Positions 1 through 7,632 are shown, numbered from the stretch's first letter. The stretch is DNA of 46,721 nt from Pelagibacterales bacterium SAG-MED43 (GCA_014653535.1 JACWEK010000006.1:1-46721); one strand, 5' to 3'. Notes: generated by a model from the letters alone, not told the origin. Translations and numbers: made by a program.

Positions 1-79
1 TATCAATTACATCAACCAATGATCTATTTTGACTGTGATCATATCGAGGTAAAACTAAAAGAGCATTTCTTTCGTTTTT
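1..79. repeat. 79-bp inverted copy of 5000-5078 (arm 1)
   Basis: Bases 1-79 read as the perfect reverse complement of 5000-5078; at base 80 the identity stops (a here, where the complement of the other arm would need t). The copy reaches the window edge, so its true length is unknown. It replaces the expected continuation of hflK and puts an early stop in that frame. The other arm sits intact inside an arylsulfotransferase-like gene. The most likely explanation is a chimeric join (multiple-displacement amplification or an assembly-graph end) rather than a functional repeat; a real inversion junction is the alternative. Confidence 0.95.
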
Positions 80-357
80 ATAAACTTTCCAAATCTAAGA
101 ACAACACCTTGTTCGTCAGGTAGTACTCTGTATAGACCACTTGCTAACCAAACAAATCCTAGTATAATTAAAACTAATATGGCTTGCTTGCCTCCAGAGG
201 AACTTCCACCTGGTAAAAATTTTTTTATTTTTTCTTGAAACTCTCTAATAATTTTTTCAACATCTGGGGGCGTAGGTCCTCTTCCTGAACCATTACCGCC
301 TCCACCTGGAGGTGAACCCCATGGACTTTGGCCTCCACCTTTGAAATCATCTGACAT
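55..357 (-). CDS. hflK: HflK, N-terminal part only, broken by chimeric junction
   Basis: HflK is an inner-membrane SPFH/prohibitin-family protein that with HflC forms a complex around the FtsH protease. Visible here are the low-complexity Gly/Pro-rich N-terminus (residues 1-30), a transmembrane segment at about 59-76 and the start of the SPFH domain (DEQGVVLRFGKFIKT, 81-95). A full protein would be well over 300 residues. This one stops at residue 100. The last seven codons (KTKEMLF) lie in the 79-bp inverted copy from 5000-5078, so the stop is not native; in the family a Pro-Gly-Leu-His type stretch would follow. The start is the ATG at 357. It is divergent from mrp. ftsH, its partner, is elsewhere in the window (28922-30823). 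Confidence 0.85.
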   Translation of the reverse strand: MSDDFKGGGQSPWGSPPGGGGNGSGRGPTPPDVEKIIREFQEKIKKFLPGGSSSGGKQAILVLIILGFVWLASGLYRVLPDEQGVVLRFGKFIKTKEMLF

Positions 358-366
358 ATGCCAAAG

Positions 367-394
367 TATATAGTGTCTTTATTACAAAAAACAA
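367..394 (-). promoter_or_regulatory. possible sigma-70-like promoter for hflK
   Basis: On the minus strand TTGTTT (394-389) is followed 16 bases later by TATATA (372-367), about ten bases before the hflK ATG. Spacing and boxes fit a housekeeping promoter and would give a very short leader. In an AT-rich genome such matches are easily found by chance. It also overlaps the first codons of the longest possible mrp frame, which argues for a downstream mrp start. Confidence 0.3.
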
Positions 395-408
395 GTAATG
401 ATGAAAAT

Positions 409-1233
409 ATGACAGATAAAAAGCCAGAACTTAGTGACGCAATGAAAAAGAAATTTGAACCTAAAAAATTCACAAAAAATCCTATTTTAGGAACAAAATT
501 TACAATTGCAATTTCTAGTGCAAAAGGCGGTGTAGGAAAATCTACATTTGCAACAAATCTTGCTTTGGCTTTAAAGCAGATTGGATGCAAAATAGGTTTA
601 TTAGATGCAGATATTTATGGTCCTTCAATTCCAAAAATGTTTGATATCAATGAAAAACCTAAGAGTGATGGTCAAAAATTAGAACCGATAGTAAAATATG
701 ATATTCAATGCATGTCCATTGGTTTTTTAACAGATCAACAAACACCCATGATATGGCGTGGACCGATGGTTACTAGCGCTATTAAAACTTTTACTCAAAA
801 AGTAAACTGGAAAGACTTAGATTTTATAATAGTTGATATGCCACCAGGAACAGGAGATACTCAATTAACATTTTCACAAGAAATTAAAATGGATGGAGCA
901 ATAATAGTCTCTACTCCTCAAGAAGTTGCTCTATTAGATGTAAAAAGAGGAATTAAAATGTTTGATAAACTTGGTGTAAAAATTTTGGGATTAGTAGATA
1001 ATATGAGTTTTTTTACTGGAGATGATGGAAAAAAATATAAAATCTTTGGTGAAGGTGGTGTTAAAAAAACTGCAGAGGAATTTAAAAAAGAATTTTTAGG
1101 AGAAATACCAATTAATCCCGAGGTTGGGAAAAGTGGGGATGAAGGAAAACCAATAGTTGAGTCTAATCCTCATCATGAAATCTCTAAAATATATTTGAGT
1201 TTTGCAAATAAAATTAAATCAACTTATCTTTAA
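409..1233 (+). CDS. mrp: Mrp/ApbC-family P-loop ATPase (Fe-S carrier family)
   Basis: This is a MinD/Mrp-type ATPase, a family that carries Fe-S clusters in the cytoplasm. Counting from the ATG at 409, the deviant Walker A ([11 protein letters not shown]) is at about residues 36-46, followed by [12 protein letters not shown] and VDMPPGTGD. The frame is open from an ATG at 358, but that would leave no base between it and the divergent hflK start at 357, so the ATG at 409 (274 residues) is preferred. The N-terminal MIP18/DUF59 domain of full-length Mrp is absent. The CxxC that many family members have after NMSFF is replaced by TGDDGKKY, so cluster binding by the usual ligands is doubtful. Its 3' end overlaps the end of convergent thyX by 20 bases. 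Confidence 0.85.
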   Translation: MTDKKPELSDAMKKKFEPKKFTKNPILGTKFTIAISSAKGGVGKSTFATNLALALKQIGCKIGLLDADIYGPSIPKMFDINEKPKSDGQKLEPIVKYDIQCMSIGFLTDQQTPMIWRGPMVTSAIKTFTQKVNWKDLDFIIVDMPPGTGDTQLTFSQEIKMDGAIIVSTPQEVALLDVKRGIKMFDKLGVKILGLVDNMSFFTGDDGKKYKIFGEGGVKKTAEEFKKEFLGEIPINPEVGKSGDEGKPIVESNPHHEISKIYLSFANKIKSTYL

Positions 1234-2161
1234 GATCAAAAGCAATCATTAATTCATTCCATTCTCTTTTAGAAAGTCCTGAAATATCAGCATTAATATT
1301 TTCACCTTTAATAAGTTTTTGAATTATTATTTTTCCTTTTGCTGAGACTTCTGTGCCACCAACTCTATAATCCATAAAGGCTTCATAAGTAATTGGAACC
1401 CATTTTTTTAAGGTATCTACCATTATGTCTGCATAAACTCTAATTTCATATTGTGCATGACTATCAGCTCTCAATCTTAAAAAATTCATTAAATTTAAAA
1501 GATCTGTTTTCCAATACCATTGGGTGTAAGTGTTGAGGGTGAGATTCATTCTTGCTAGTTCTCTAGCTAATCCTTTTCTATTTTCATCGATTTTCGATCC
1601 ATCATATCTTTCATTTAACATACTCTCATAATTGTCGTAAGTTCTTTCAGCATCATTTTTTAAAAGCTCTAATACTTCATTGGCTTGCTCACCTTCAAGG
1701 ACTTCTCCTCTTCCTTGTCTATTACTTGTTGATTGAGCAGCTAAGTTTTCTTTTGATGGTAAATAAAATTCTTTATCTAAAATTGAGTATCGAGCAGAGT
1801 ATTCGTTAACATTTGCTGTTCTGTGCCTGATCCATTGTCTTGCAATAAAAATTGGTAATTTAATATGATATTTAATTTCACACATTTCAAAAGGTGTACT
1901 GTGCCAGTGTCTCATTAAATATTTTATAAGACCTTTGTCGGTAGATACTTGTTTTGTGCCTTTTCCATATGACACTCTTGCTGACTGAACAATTGATGTA
2001 TCATCACCCATATAGTCAACAACTCTTACAAAACCATGATCTAATGCTGGAAGAGCTTCATACAAAATCTTTTCAAGCTCAGGAGATGTGACTCTTTTAG
2101 TTTGATTGTTTTGACTTTGTTGATTTTCAATCTCTTTTGATTGTTCTTTTGTTAATTTCAT
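1214..2161 (-). CDS. thyX: flavin-dependent thymidylate synthase ThyX
   Basis: ThyX methylates dUMP to dTMP using methylenetetrahydrofolate, FAD and NADPH. The diagnostic ThyX motif is present as [15 protein letters not shown] in the first half, with the conserved [11 protein letters not shown] block near the C-terminus. The chosen ATG at 2161 gives 315 residues, in the range of alphaproteobacterial ThyX. The frame stays open upstream to 2284, but those extra 41 codons ([11 protein letters not shown]...) are antisense to the tmRNA gene and are not protein. It is convergent with mrp, overlapping it by 20 bases, and divergent from ssrA, whose probable promoter lies within 50 bases upstream. No thyA is seen in the window. 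Confidence 0.93.
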   Translation of the reverse strand: MKLTKEQSKEIENQQSQNNQTKRVTSPELEKILYEALPALDHGFVRVVDYMGDDTSIVQSARVSYGKGTKQVSTDKGLIKYLMRHWHSTPFEMCEIKYHIKLPIFIARQWIRHRTANVNEYSARYSILDKEFYLPSKENLAAQSTSNRQGRGEVLEGEQANEVLELLKNDAERTYDNYESMLNERYDGSKIDENRKGLARELARMNLTLNTYTQWYWKTDLLNLMNFLRLRADSHAQYEIRVYADIMVDTLKKWVPITYEAFMDYRVGGTEVSAKGKIIIQKLIKGENINADISGLSKREWNELMIAFDLKDKLI

Positions 2162-2169
2162 GATTGTTA

Positions 2170-2197
2170 TTGAATCTATTTTAATTCCTTTTATATT
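2170..2197 (+). promoter_or_regulatory. probable sigma-70 promoter of ssrA
   Basis: TTGAAT (2170-2175) and TATATT (2192-2197) are 16 bases apart on the plus strand, placing transcription start near 2203-2206, right at the first hairpin (stem AGTTGG/CCAACT) of the permuted tmRNA. The match to the expected RNA 5' end is the main support. Confidence 0.45.
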
Positions 2198-2202
2198 AAT
2201 AA

Positions 2203-2465
2203 AGTTGGATTTCCAACTATGACGATAAACGAATTTCGTAATAACCATTGCGGACGTGGGGGCAGTACCCACCACCTCCACCATTACAACTTATGGGGGT
2301 GAACCAGAATCGACGAGTGTCTAAAGGCTATTCTTTCGTTCGGAATTGTTCCTCCGCAAAGGGCTAATTTATAATTGCTAACGAAAGTTACGCACTTGCT
2401 GCTTAATTGACTTTGTTAATTAAGTAAACGGGGTATGGGGCACCTGGCAACAGAACGCCCCTTAT
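2203..2465 (+). ncRNA. ssrA: transfer-messenger RNA, circularly permuted two-piece form
   Basis: tmRNA rescues stalled ribosomes. The gene is in permuted order. The acceptor half comes first: T-stem GTGGG (2256-2260), 7-base loop GGCAGTA, CCCAC (2268-2272), acceptor strand CACCTCC (2273-2279), then A and an encoded CCA (2281-2283). After an 11-base spacer (2284-2294) the coding half starts with GGGGGTG (2295-2301), which pairs with CACCTCC and places a G-U at the third pair, the alanine identity element. The tag frame at 2377-2406 reads ANESYALAA and stops inside a hairpin (CTTAATT/AATTAAG, 2402-2424). A GGGGC/GCCCC stem (2437-2461) marks the 3' end. The 5' and 3' ends are estimated to within about 10 bases. 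The layout is typical of alphaproteobacteria. Confidence 0.93.
2377..2406 (+). other. tmRNA proteolysis tag reading frame (ANESYALAA)
   Basis: Nine codons plus TAA: Ala-Asn-Glu-Ser-Tyr-Ala-Leu-Ala-Ala. The Leu-Ala-Ala end is the ClpXP-type degron. The resume codon GCT (alanine) is at 2377. It lies in the coding half of the two-piece tmRNA, and the stop codon begins the hairpin that follows. Confidence 0.92.
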
Positions 2466-2501
2466 CATTCAGAATATCTGGTAGTATTTAAAGAATGAAA
2501 T

Positions 2502-4526
2502 TTAGTTAGATTTAAGTTCTATCTTTTCTATTTCATTCATTATTAAATCATTAATCATTTCTGCACTTCTTATAGATGGATGATTGCTGTCAGAATAAAA
2601 TATATTTTTATCATCGTGAGTTAAACATCTATCTTTAATCTTTGTATCACAAAATAGTTTATGAGGATAAACTCGATAAATATTGTCACCTTGTATAGAA
2701 TCTAATAATTCAAAACTTGATTTAGCTCTATCTTTATAGACTTCGAAGGAAGTGGTAATATAGTTTTTAGGAATTAAGAATTTACTTATTAAATCATTGT
2801 TTTTTGGTAACATATTTAAGAATTTCTTTGGAATGTCCCATCCTGCCTCTGGAAATGGGTAAATTAAAATTATTTTATTTTGTTTTTTTAAATTTGAAAT
2901 TTGCTCTTTAAAAGATTTTTCGATTGTAAGATTGCTATCTACTGAATAAAAATATCTATCCCATTCACTTGCATCTTGTTCTGTTCCTCCTTCTTTATTA
3001 TCAAAATAAAAATTTGTTAAATACAAAGGCAATCTTCCAAAAAAAATAACTATTGAATTTTCAACTTTTGAAATTAATTCATATTGATTTTGAATTGGAC
3101 AATCGTTGCTGTCCTGCCCTGTTTTTTTAATAAGTTTATTAAATTTATAGAAGTAAAAACAACCAGGATATGCTGAGGTAATGAACTGGTAATTTTTGTT
3201 AACAATTTTATCTTTTAAGTCTGGAATTATAGAATATACGTAACTATCACCTATTATAAATACTTTCTTATTTGAATTTTTGTTAAAATAACAAGTGTTA
3301 GTTTTTCCCCAATTACATCTTTTGAAAGTTATGGGTTCTCTAAGAATAATCTTTTTTTTAATATCAAGTATTTCAGGAAATCTATTTTTATATCCATCTT
3401 TATTTAAAACACTTAAGTTGAAAATGATTAAAATAAAAATCAAAAATAAAAGTGAGTAAAAAATAAATTTAAATTTATTTTTTTTATTCCGAGCAGGTTT
3501 TTCAATAAAATAATATGAAAAAATTGATAAAATAAAAGAAATCATAATAAGTAAAAATTTAATTAATGAGTTCTCTGAAAAAAAATCAGCTATTCTACTA
3601 AATGCAAAAATAGGATAGTGCCACAAATATAGTGAGTAAGATATTAGGCCCATTCCAACAAATAATTTTGATGAAAGCATTTTTGTTATTATTTCATCCT
3701 TGTTTGAGAACCATAAGATTAGACTTACTCCTATTATTGGAGATAATGTATAAAATGAAGGATGGAACATTTTGTCGTTAAAAAATAAAATAGAGTGCCC
3801 TATTAAAAACAATCCAATGGGAGGTAATATTAGATTTAATTTTTGATTTTTACTCCTATACCCTAAGATGATTTCGAAATATGCTATTATAGAGCCAGCT
3901 AATAACTCCCAACTTCTAGTTGGTAATATATAAAAATTAAAGCCACTATAGTGCTTACTTCCCCATTCTGCTAACCCTAAACTAATTACAAACCCTAATA
4001 TTAAAATATGAATTAAATATTTTCTAAAAATTTTAAATGTAATTAATAAAATTAATGGAAATAAAATATAATATTGTTCTTCAACGGATAATGACCATGT
4101 ATGAAGAAATGGAACTAATAATCCATCTTCAGCTCCATAAACTTGGCCTGAAGACCAAAAATAAAAATTAGAACTAAATCCTAATGAATATAAAATAGAT
4201 TTTGAAAAATCTATAAAACTACTTGGTAACAAATATATCCATGCAAATGGAATTGATACCAACATAACAAATATTAATGCTGGTAATATTCTTCTCACTC
4301 TTCTTTCATAAAAATGTTTAAATGAGAAAGAACCTGTTGTTACTAATTCTTTTAAGATAATAGAGGTAATCAAATAACCAGAAATAACAAAAAATATATC
4401 AACACCAATAAATCCACCTTTAAAGGGCTGATAATCCAAAATACTAATTTGAGCATGATAGAGAACAACAGCACCTACGGCAATTGCTCTTAATCCATCT
4501 ATTTCAGGACGATATTGAATTTTCAC
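2502..4526 (-). CDS. acyltransferase-3 (OafA/YrhL) with C-terminal SGNH domain
   Basis: This is a 674-residue integral membrane O-acyltransferase of the OafA/YrhL type, which O-acetylates surface sugars such as O-antigen. The N-terminal acyltransferase-3 domain (about 1-370) shows RPEIDGLRAIAV, the catalytic-type His24, FFVISGYLI, RRVRRILPAL, WSLSVEEQYY and around ten hydrophobic segments. The C-terminal part (about 400-674) is an SGNH hydrolase-like domain, with a GDS motif near residue 423 and a DSNHPS block near 646-651. The start is a GTG at 4526, directly before the RPEIDGLR motif. It stands alone between ssrA and a divergent sulfotransferase cassette. The acceptor glycan is unknown, but the pairing with sulfation genes suggests surface polysaccharide decoration. 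Confidence 0.88.
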   Translation of the reverse strand: MKIQYRPEIDGLRAIAVGAVVLYHAQISILDYQPFKGGFIGVDIFFVISGYLITSIILKELVTTGSFSFKHFYERRVRRILPALIFVMLVSIPFAWIYLLPSSFIDFSKSILYSLGFSSNFYFWSSGQVYGAEDGLLVPFLHTWSLSVEEQYYILFPLILLITFKIFRKYLIHILILGFVISLGLAEWGSKHYSGFNFYILPTRSWELLAGSIIAYFEIILGYRSKNQKLNLILPPIGLFLIGHSILFFNDKMFHPSFYTLSPIIGVSLILWFSNKDEIITKMLSSKLFVGMGLISYSLYLWHYPIFAFSRIADFFSENSLIKFLLIMISFILSIFSYYFIEKPARNKKNKFKFIFYSLLFLIFILIIFNLSVLNKDGYKNRFPEILDIKKKIILREPITFKRCNWGKTNTCYFNKNSNKKVFIIGDSYVYSIIPDLKDKIVNKNYQFITSAYPGCFYFYKFNKLIKKTGQDSNDCPIQNQYELISKVENSIVIFFGRLPLYLTNFYFDNKEGGTEQDASEWDRYFYSVDSNLTIEKSFKEQISNLKKQNKIILIYPFPEAGWDIPKKFLNMLPKNNDLISKFLIPKNYITTSFEVYKDRAKSSFELLDSIQGDNIYRVYPHKLFCDTKIKDRCLTHDDKNIFYSDSNHPSIRSAEMINDLIMNEIEKIELKSN

Positions 4527-4747
4527 ATAAAAGAATTAATACATTTCTTGTAAGTGAGAAAGTGTTATTTTTAAAAAACGCAAATAATTACTTAAAGTTA
4601 GATGTTACAAATAATATATCTGTTTAAGTATGATTTTGTTTATTAGAATAAATCTACAATAATAAGATTGTGATTGTTATTTATTAATGATAATTAAGCA
4701 TTTTTTTTAGAGATTTTTTTTATAAATATATAAATGATAAACGCAAA
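4527..4747. other. 221-base AT-rich divergent intergenic region
   Basis: This is the longest stretch without a gene. It separates the minus-strand acyltransferase from the plus-strand sulfotransferase cassette and must carry promoters for both. It is full of A/T runs, and several weak TATAAT-like strings occur, none with a convincing partner box. I see no hairpin, tRNA or recognisable riboswitch. Confidence 0.5.
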
Positions 4748-6094
4748 TTGAAAAAATTATTTACATATCCTGTTTTTTTAATATTATTTTTGTCATTCAT
4801 TGGGTCGATATTTTTTGGTTCATTAATCAGACACCACTACATGGGAGGGGAAAGGTTTAAGTCAATACAAAAAATAGCTATTTTTTTTGCTGAAATCCCA
4901 ATGAATGCAAGGGATATGTTGGAGCATAAAACCTTTAATTTAAATTCACCTCCTAAACTAAAAAAACATAAAGATAAAAAAAAATTTAATCAGTTCATAA
5001 AAAACGAAAGAAATGCTCTTTTAGTTTTACCTCGATATGATCACAGTCAAAATAGATCATTGGTTGATGTAATTGATATGAATAACTTTGAAGTTATACA
5101 TACATACAAACATGATATTTCATATATGAATGATAGAGTTGAGAACATTAAAGAGTTTCCTAAAATAAAGATAGATAGTGCTCCTGCTAGATTTAAATAT
5201 TGGCATCCTTTAATATTGGACGATGGATCATTAGTAAGTCTTGGTGGTAATGCTCCGATATTTAAAATTGATTTTTGTTCAAATCTTAAATGGTTAAATG
5301 ATGAAGAAATTTTTCATCATAGCTTAAACATAGATCATGAAAATAATATTTGGGTAGCAGGTAAAAAAAATCCAAAATCAAAATATTTAAATGAATACGC
5401 AATTAAAGGTTTTTCAGACGACTCAATTATTAAGATTAATACCAATGGAAAAATATTATATAACAAAAGTGTTATTGAAATTTTGATTGATAACAAAATT
5501 TTTCCTCATAATTTTGCATTTACTACAAAATTACTTAATGAAGATGATCCCATACATTTAAATGATATTGAGCCAGCAATAAATAACTCAAAATATTGGA
5601 ATCAGGGTGATGTGTTTTTAAGTCCAAGACATTTATCTTCGATTATTCATTATAGACCCAGTAACAATAAAGTCATAAATTATATAATTGGTCCATTTTC
5701 AAATCAGCATGATGTTGATATTATCTCTGATAAAGAAATTTCAATTTTTAATAATAATAGTTCTTTTGTTGATAATAAATTTTCAGAGATTGTAATATAT
5801 AATTTTGAAACAGGTAAATTTAGTAAGTTATTTAATAATCAACTACAAAAAAACAACTTTAAAACACATTCTCAAGGTCTTTCTCATATCTTAAATGATG
5901 GAGCATTAATGGTTGAAGAGCAAAATCATGGAAGAATAATATTATTCAACAGTAAAGGTGAAAAAGAATGGGAATTAGTTAATAAGGATAAAAATGAAAA
6001 TATTGGATTAATTAGCTGGAGCAGAATTATAGAAAACAGTATATTCGTTGACAAATTTAAATCACTTGTGAAGAATAAAAAATGTACAAACTAA
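4748..6094 (+). CDS. arylsulfotransferase (ASST)-like beta-propeller, membrane-anchored
   Basis: The protein has 448 residues. It starts with a hydrophobic signal-anchor (about 6-27), followed by a repeat-rich region resembling the arylsulfotransferase/ASST propeller. Supporting motifs are HHSLNIDHENNIWV (from His190), DPIHLNDIEP, QHDVDIISDKEISIFNNN (His321) and HSQGLSHILNDGALMVEEQNHGRIILFN, the pattern of His-Asp plus propeller strands seen in that family. ASST enzymes move sulfate between phenolic donors and acceptors without PAPS and act outside the cytoplasm. The start is a TTG at 4748; the first in-frame ATG would remove the anchor. Bases 5000-5078 are duplicated in inverted form at 1-79. 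It overlaps the next gene by 13 bases. Enzyme activity is inferred; it could be a non-catalytic propeller. Confidence 0.68.
   Translation: MKKLFTYPVFLILFLSFIGSIFFGSLIRHHYMGGERFKSIQKIAIFFAEIPMNARDMLEHKTFNLNSPPKLKKHKDKKKFNQFIKNERNALLVLPRYDHSQNRSLVDVIDMNNFEVIHTYKHDISYMNDRVENIKEFPKIKIDSAPARFKYWHPLILDDGSLVSLGGNAPIFKIDFCSNLKWLNDEEIFHHSLNIDHENNIWVAGKKNPKSKYLNEYAIKGFSDDSIIKINTNGKILYNKSVIEILIDNKIFPHNFAFTTKLLNEDDPIHLNDIEPAINNSKYWNQGDVFLSPRHLSSIIHYRPSNNKVINYIIGPFSNQHDVDIISDKEISIFNNNSSFVDNKFSEIVIYNFETGKFSKLFNNQLQKNNFKTHSQGLSHILNDGALMVEEQNHGRIILFNSKGEKEWELVNKDKNENIGLISWSRIIENSIFVDKFKSLVKNKKCTN
5000..5078. repeat. 79-bp inverted copy of 1-79 (arm 2, probably the native locus)
   Basis: This arm encodes about residues 85-111 of the arylsulfotransferase-like protein and is in frame with coding sequence on both sides, so it is probably the original location. 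The partner arm at 1-79 breaks hflK. The run of five A followed by CG at the inner end of the match could be the short homology at which the join occurred. Confidence 0.95.
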
Positions 6095-6300
6095 CTCTAA
6101 TATCTTTAATATTTTTTTTAACAACTAGTTCCTCTTATGCATACTTGGGTCCTGGTGTTGGTGGAGGTGTAATTGCAGCAACTATTGGAGTTATTGTTGC
6201 TATAATAGCAGCATTATTTGGATTAATATGGTTTCCAATAAAAAAATTGCTTAAAAAAAGAAAAGAAGAAAAAAAATCAACAACAAAAAAAGTTGATTAA
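6082..6300 (+). CDS. small signal-peptide/membrane protein, Gly-rich
   Basis: This 72-residue protein of unknown function has three parts: a likely signal peptide (1-20, ending SSYA), a YLGPGVGGG motif directly after it, then a transmembrane segment (about 27-50) and a very basic Lys/Arg tail (54-70). The start ATG at 6082 overlaps the propeller gene by 13 bases and its stop overlaps the next gene by 8 bases, so the genes are probably translationally coupled. I recall similar GPG-containing mini-proteins next to surface sulfatase or phosphodiesterase genes, but I cannot confirm a family here. The coupling suggests an accessory or anchor subunit. Confidence 0.75.
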   Translation: MYKLTLISLIFFLTTSSSYAYLGPGVGGGVIAATIGVIVAIIAALFGLIWFPIKKLLKKRKEEKKSTTKKVD

Positions 6301-6658
6301 TCAATTATTACTAGCTGGCTCTTCAATCTTTATTTATGAATTTTTGAGATATATCAAATTAATAAATATTTTAAAATCAAACCTCAAAATTTATCAAAAG
6401 TTATTAAGATTATTCAAATTTAAAAAAGTTTCAGATTTTAGGAAAGAAAAGTTAATATTTAATTATTCAAAAACATTATTTCTCACTTCAATAAAAATAT
6501 TTATAATACTTATATCGTTGCTAATTATAATATTTATGATTAATTTTATTTCAGGGTCATTTTTAAAATTCATTTTTTCTATTATAGGTATAGTTGAGTT
6601 TAGTTTATTTATTACTATTTATCATTTCATGAGAAAAAAAATTAATGCAAAATTATAG
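6293..6658 (+). CDS. unknown small membrane protein
   Basis: I do not recognise this 121-residue, very Lys/Ile/Phe-rich protein. It has a weakly hydrophobic N-terminus, a basic stretch at about 28-60, and two predicted membrane helices at about 62-85 and 90-112, ending in a basic tail. The start is a TTG at 6293 inside the last codons of the preceding small gene (8-base overlap), and its end overlaps the sulfotransferase start by 14 bases. The tight coupling is the best evidence that it is a real gene and part of the cassette. Base composition is even more AT-rich than the neighbours. No function is proposed. Confidence 0.6.
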   Translation: MINQLLLAGSSIFIYEFLRYIKLINILKSNLKIYQKLLRLFKFKKVSDFRKEKLIFNYSKTLFLTSIKIFIILISLLIIIFMINFISGSFLKFIFSIIGIVEFSLFITIYHFMRKKINAKL

Positions 6659-7619
6659 TAGTATTCAAAAAATTTTACATGATCTTGTGTTAAGTAAAAA
6701 ATTTATTAATAAATCATTATTTGAACTAGAAAAAATTGTCTATTTAAAAGATAAAAAAATAAAAAATCAAAATCATATTTTTATAACTGGGCTTCCAAGA
6801 TCAGGTACAACTAGTATCTTAAATTTTATTTTTTTATCCAATGAATATGCATCATTAACTTATAAAAATATGCCATTTATATTATCGCCTAATTTTTCGA
6901 AATTATTTAATAAAAAGAATATCCCTTTGAAAGAAAGGTTACATGGTGATGGTATAAACATTAATCTTAATAGTCCTGAGGCGTTAGATGAAATATTTTT
7001 TAATAATGAAAAAAAGTTCATTAAGAATGAATTATTAAATTATATTAAGTTAATTTTAATTTCAGAAAATAAAAATAAATATTTAAGTAAAAATAATCTT
7101 AATTACAAAAGAATAAATTTAATTAATTCGATACTTCCTAACTCTTTATTCTTGATTACAATAAGGGAGCCAATTCAACATGCATATTCTATGTTAAATC
7201 AGCATTTACATTTTAGTAAATTACAAAAAGAGAATGATTTTATAAGACGATATATGAATTATCTTGGTCACAACGAATTTGGATTAAATCATATATCTTG
7301 GAGTGAACCTGTTGAGTTTAAAGATTTTAATAATATAAATTATTGGTTAGAGCAATGGTGTTTATTTTATCAAAAAATTATTGATAATTATCAATCTCAT
7401 GATAAATGTGTTTTTATAGTTTACGAAGAACTAACAAATTCAAAATATATTAAAAAAATTTTTGATATTATCAATTTTGATAATAATAAAAATTTAGATT
7501 TAAATTTTTTCAAAAATTCTAACAAAAATAATTTAGATGTTAGTTGCTCTGATTATTTAAAAAAAGTTGCTAATGAAATATATAATAATTTAAAAGATAA
7601 AAATCTTTATTCTCAGTAA
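6645..7619 (+). CDS. PAPS-dependent sulfotransferase family protein
   Basis: This 324-residue protein is of the P-loop sulfotransferase family, which moves sulfate from PAPS to hydroxyl groups. The 5'-phosphosulfate-binding loop is clear as GLPRSGTT (residues 49-56). A 3'-phosphate-binding segment follows at about 171-183 (ITIREPIQHAYSM), with the Arg expected to contact PAP. No signal peptide is seen, so it acts in the cytoplasm, unlike the propeller protein three genes upstream. It is the last gene of a four-gene overlapping run and ends 13 bases from the convergent ppdK stop. The acceptor is unknown; a surface glycan or lipid precursor is plausible from context. C-terminal sequence is low in complexity (Asn/Lys). 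Confidence 0.83.
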   Translation: MQNYSSIQKILHDLVLSKKFINKSLFELEKIVYLKDKKIKNQNHIFITGLPRSGTTSILNFIFLSNEYASLTYKNMPFILSPNFSKLFNKKNIPLKERLHGDGININLNSPEALDEIFFNNEKKFIKNELLNYIKLILISENKNKYLSKNNLNYKRINLINSILPNSLFLITIREPIQHAYSMLNQHLHFSKLQKENDFIRRYMNYLGHNEFGLNHISWSEPVEFKDFNNINYWLEQWCLFYQKIIDNYQSHDKCVFIVYEELTNSKYIKKIFDIINFDNNKNLDLNFFKNSNKNNLDVSCSDYLKKVANEIYNNLKDKNLYSQ

Positions 7620-7632
7620 TTTATAAGTTTTT

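Noticed and set aside
358..408. Seventeen extra N-terminal codons for mrp from the ATG at 358
   Set aside because: It would leave no space between two divergent start codons and covers a likely hflK promoter.
2162..2284. Upstream extension of the thyX frame (41 codons beginning [11 protein letters not shown])
   Set aside because: It is antisense to the acceptor half of tmRNA, where the base pairing of the T-arm and acceptor stem fully explains the sequence; the ThyX family also starts later.
2466..7632. Direct repeat marking an island insertion at ssrA
   Set aside because: I compared the tmRNA 3' end (around the GCCCC stem) with the sequence before ppdK and saw no matching repeat, and no integrase gene is present.
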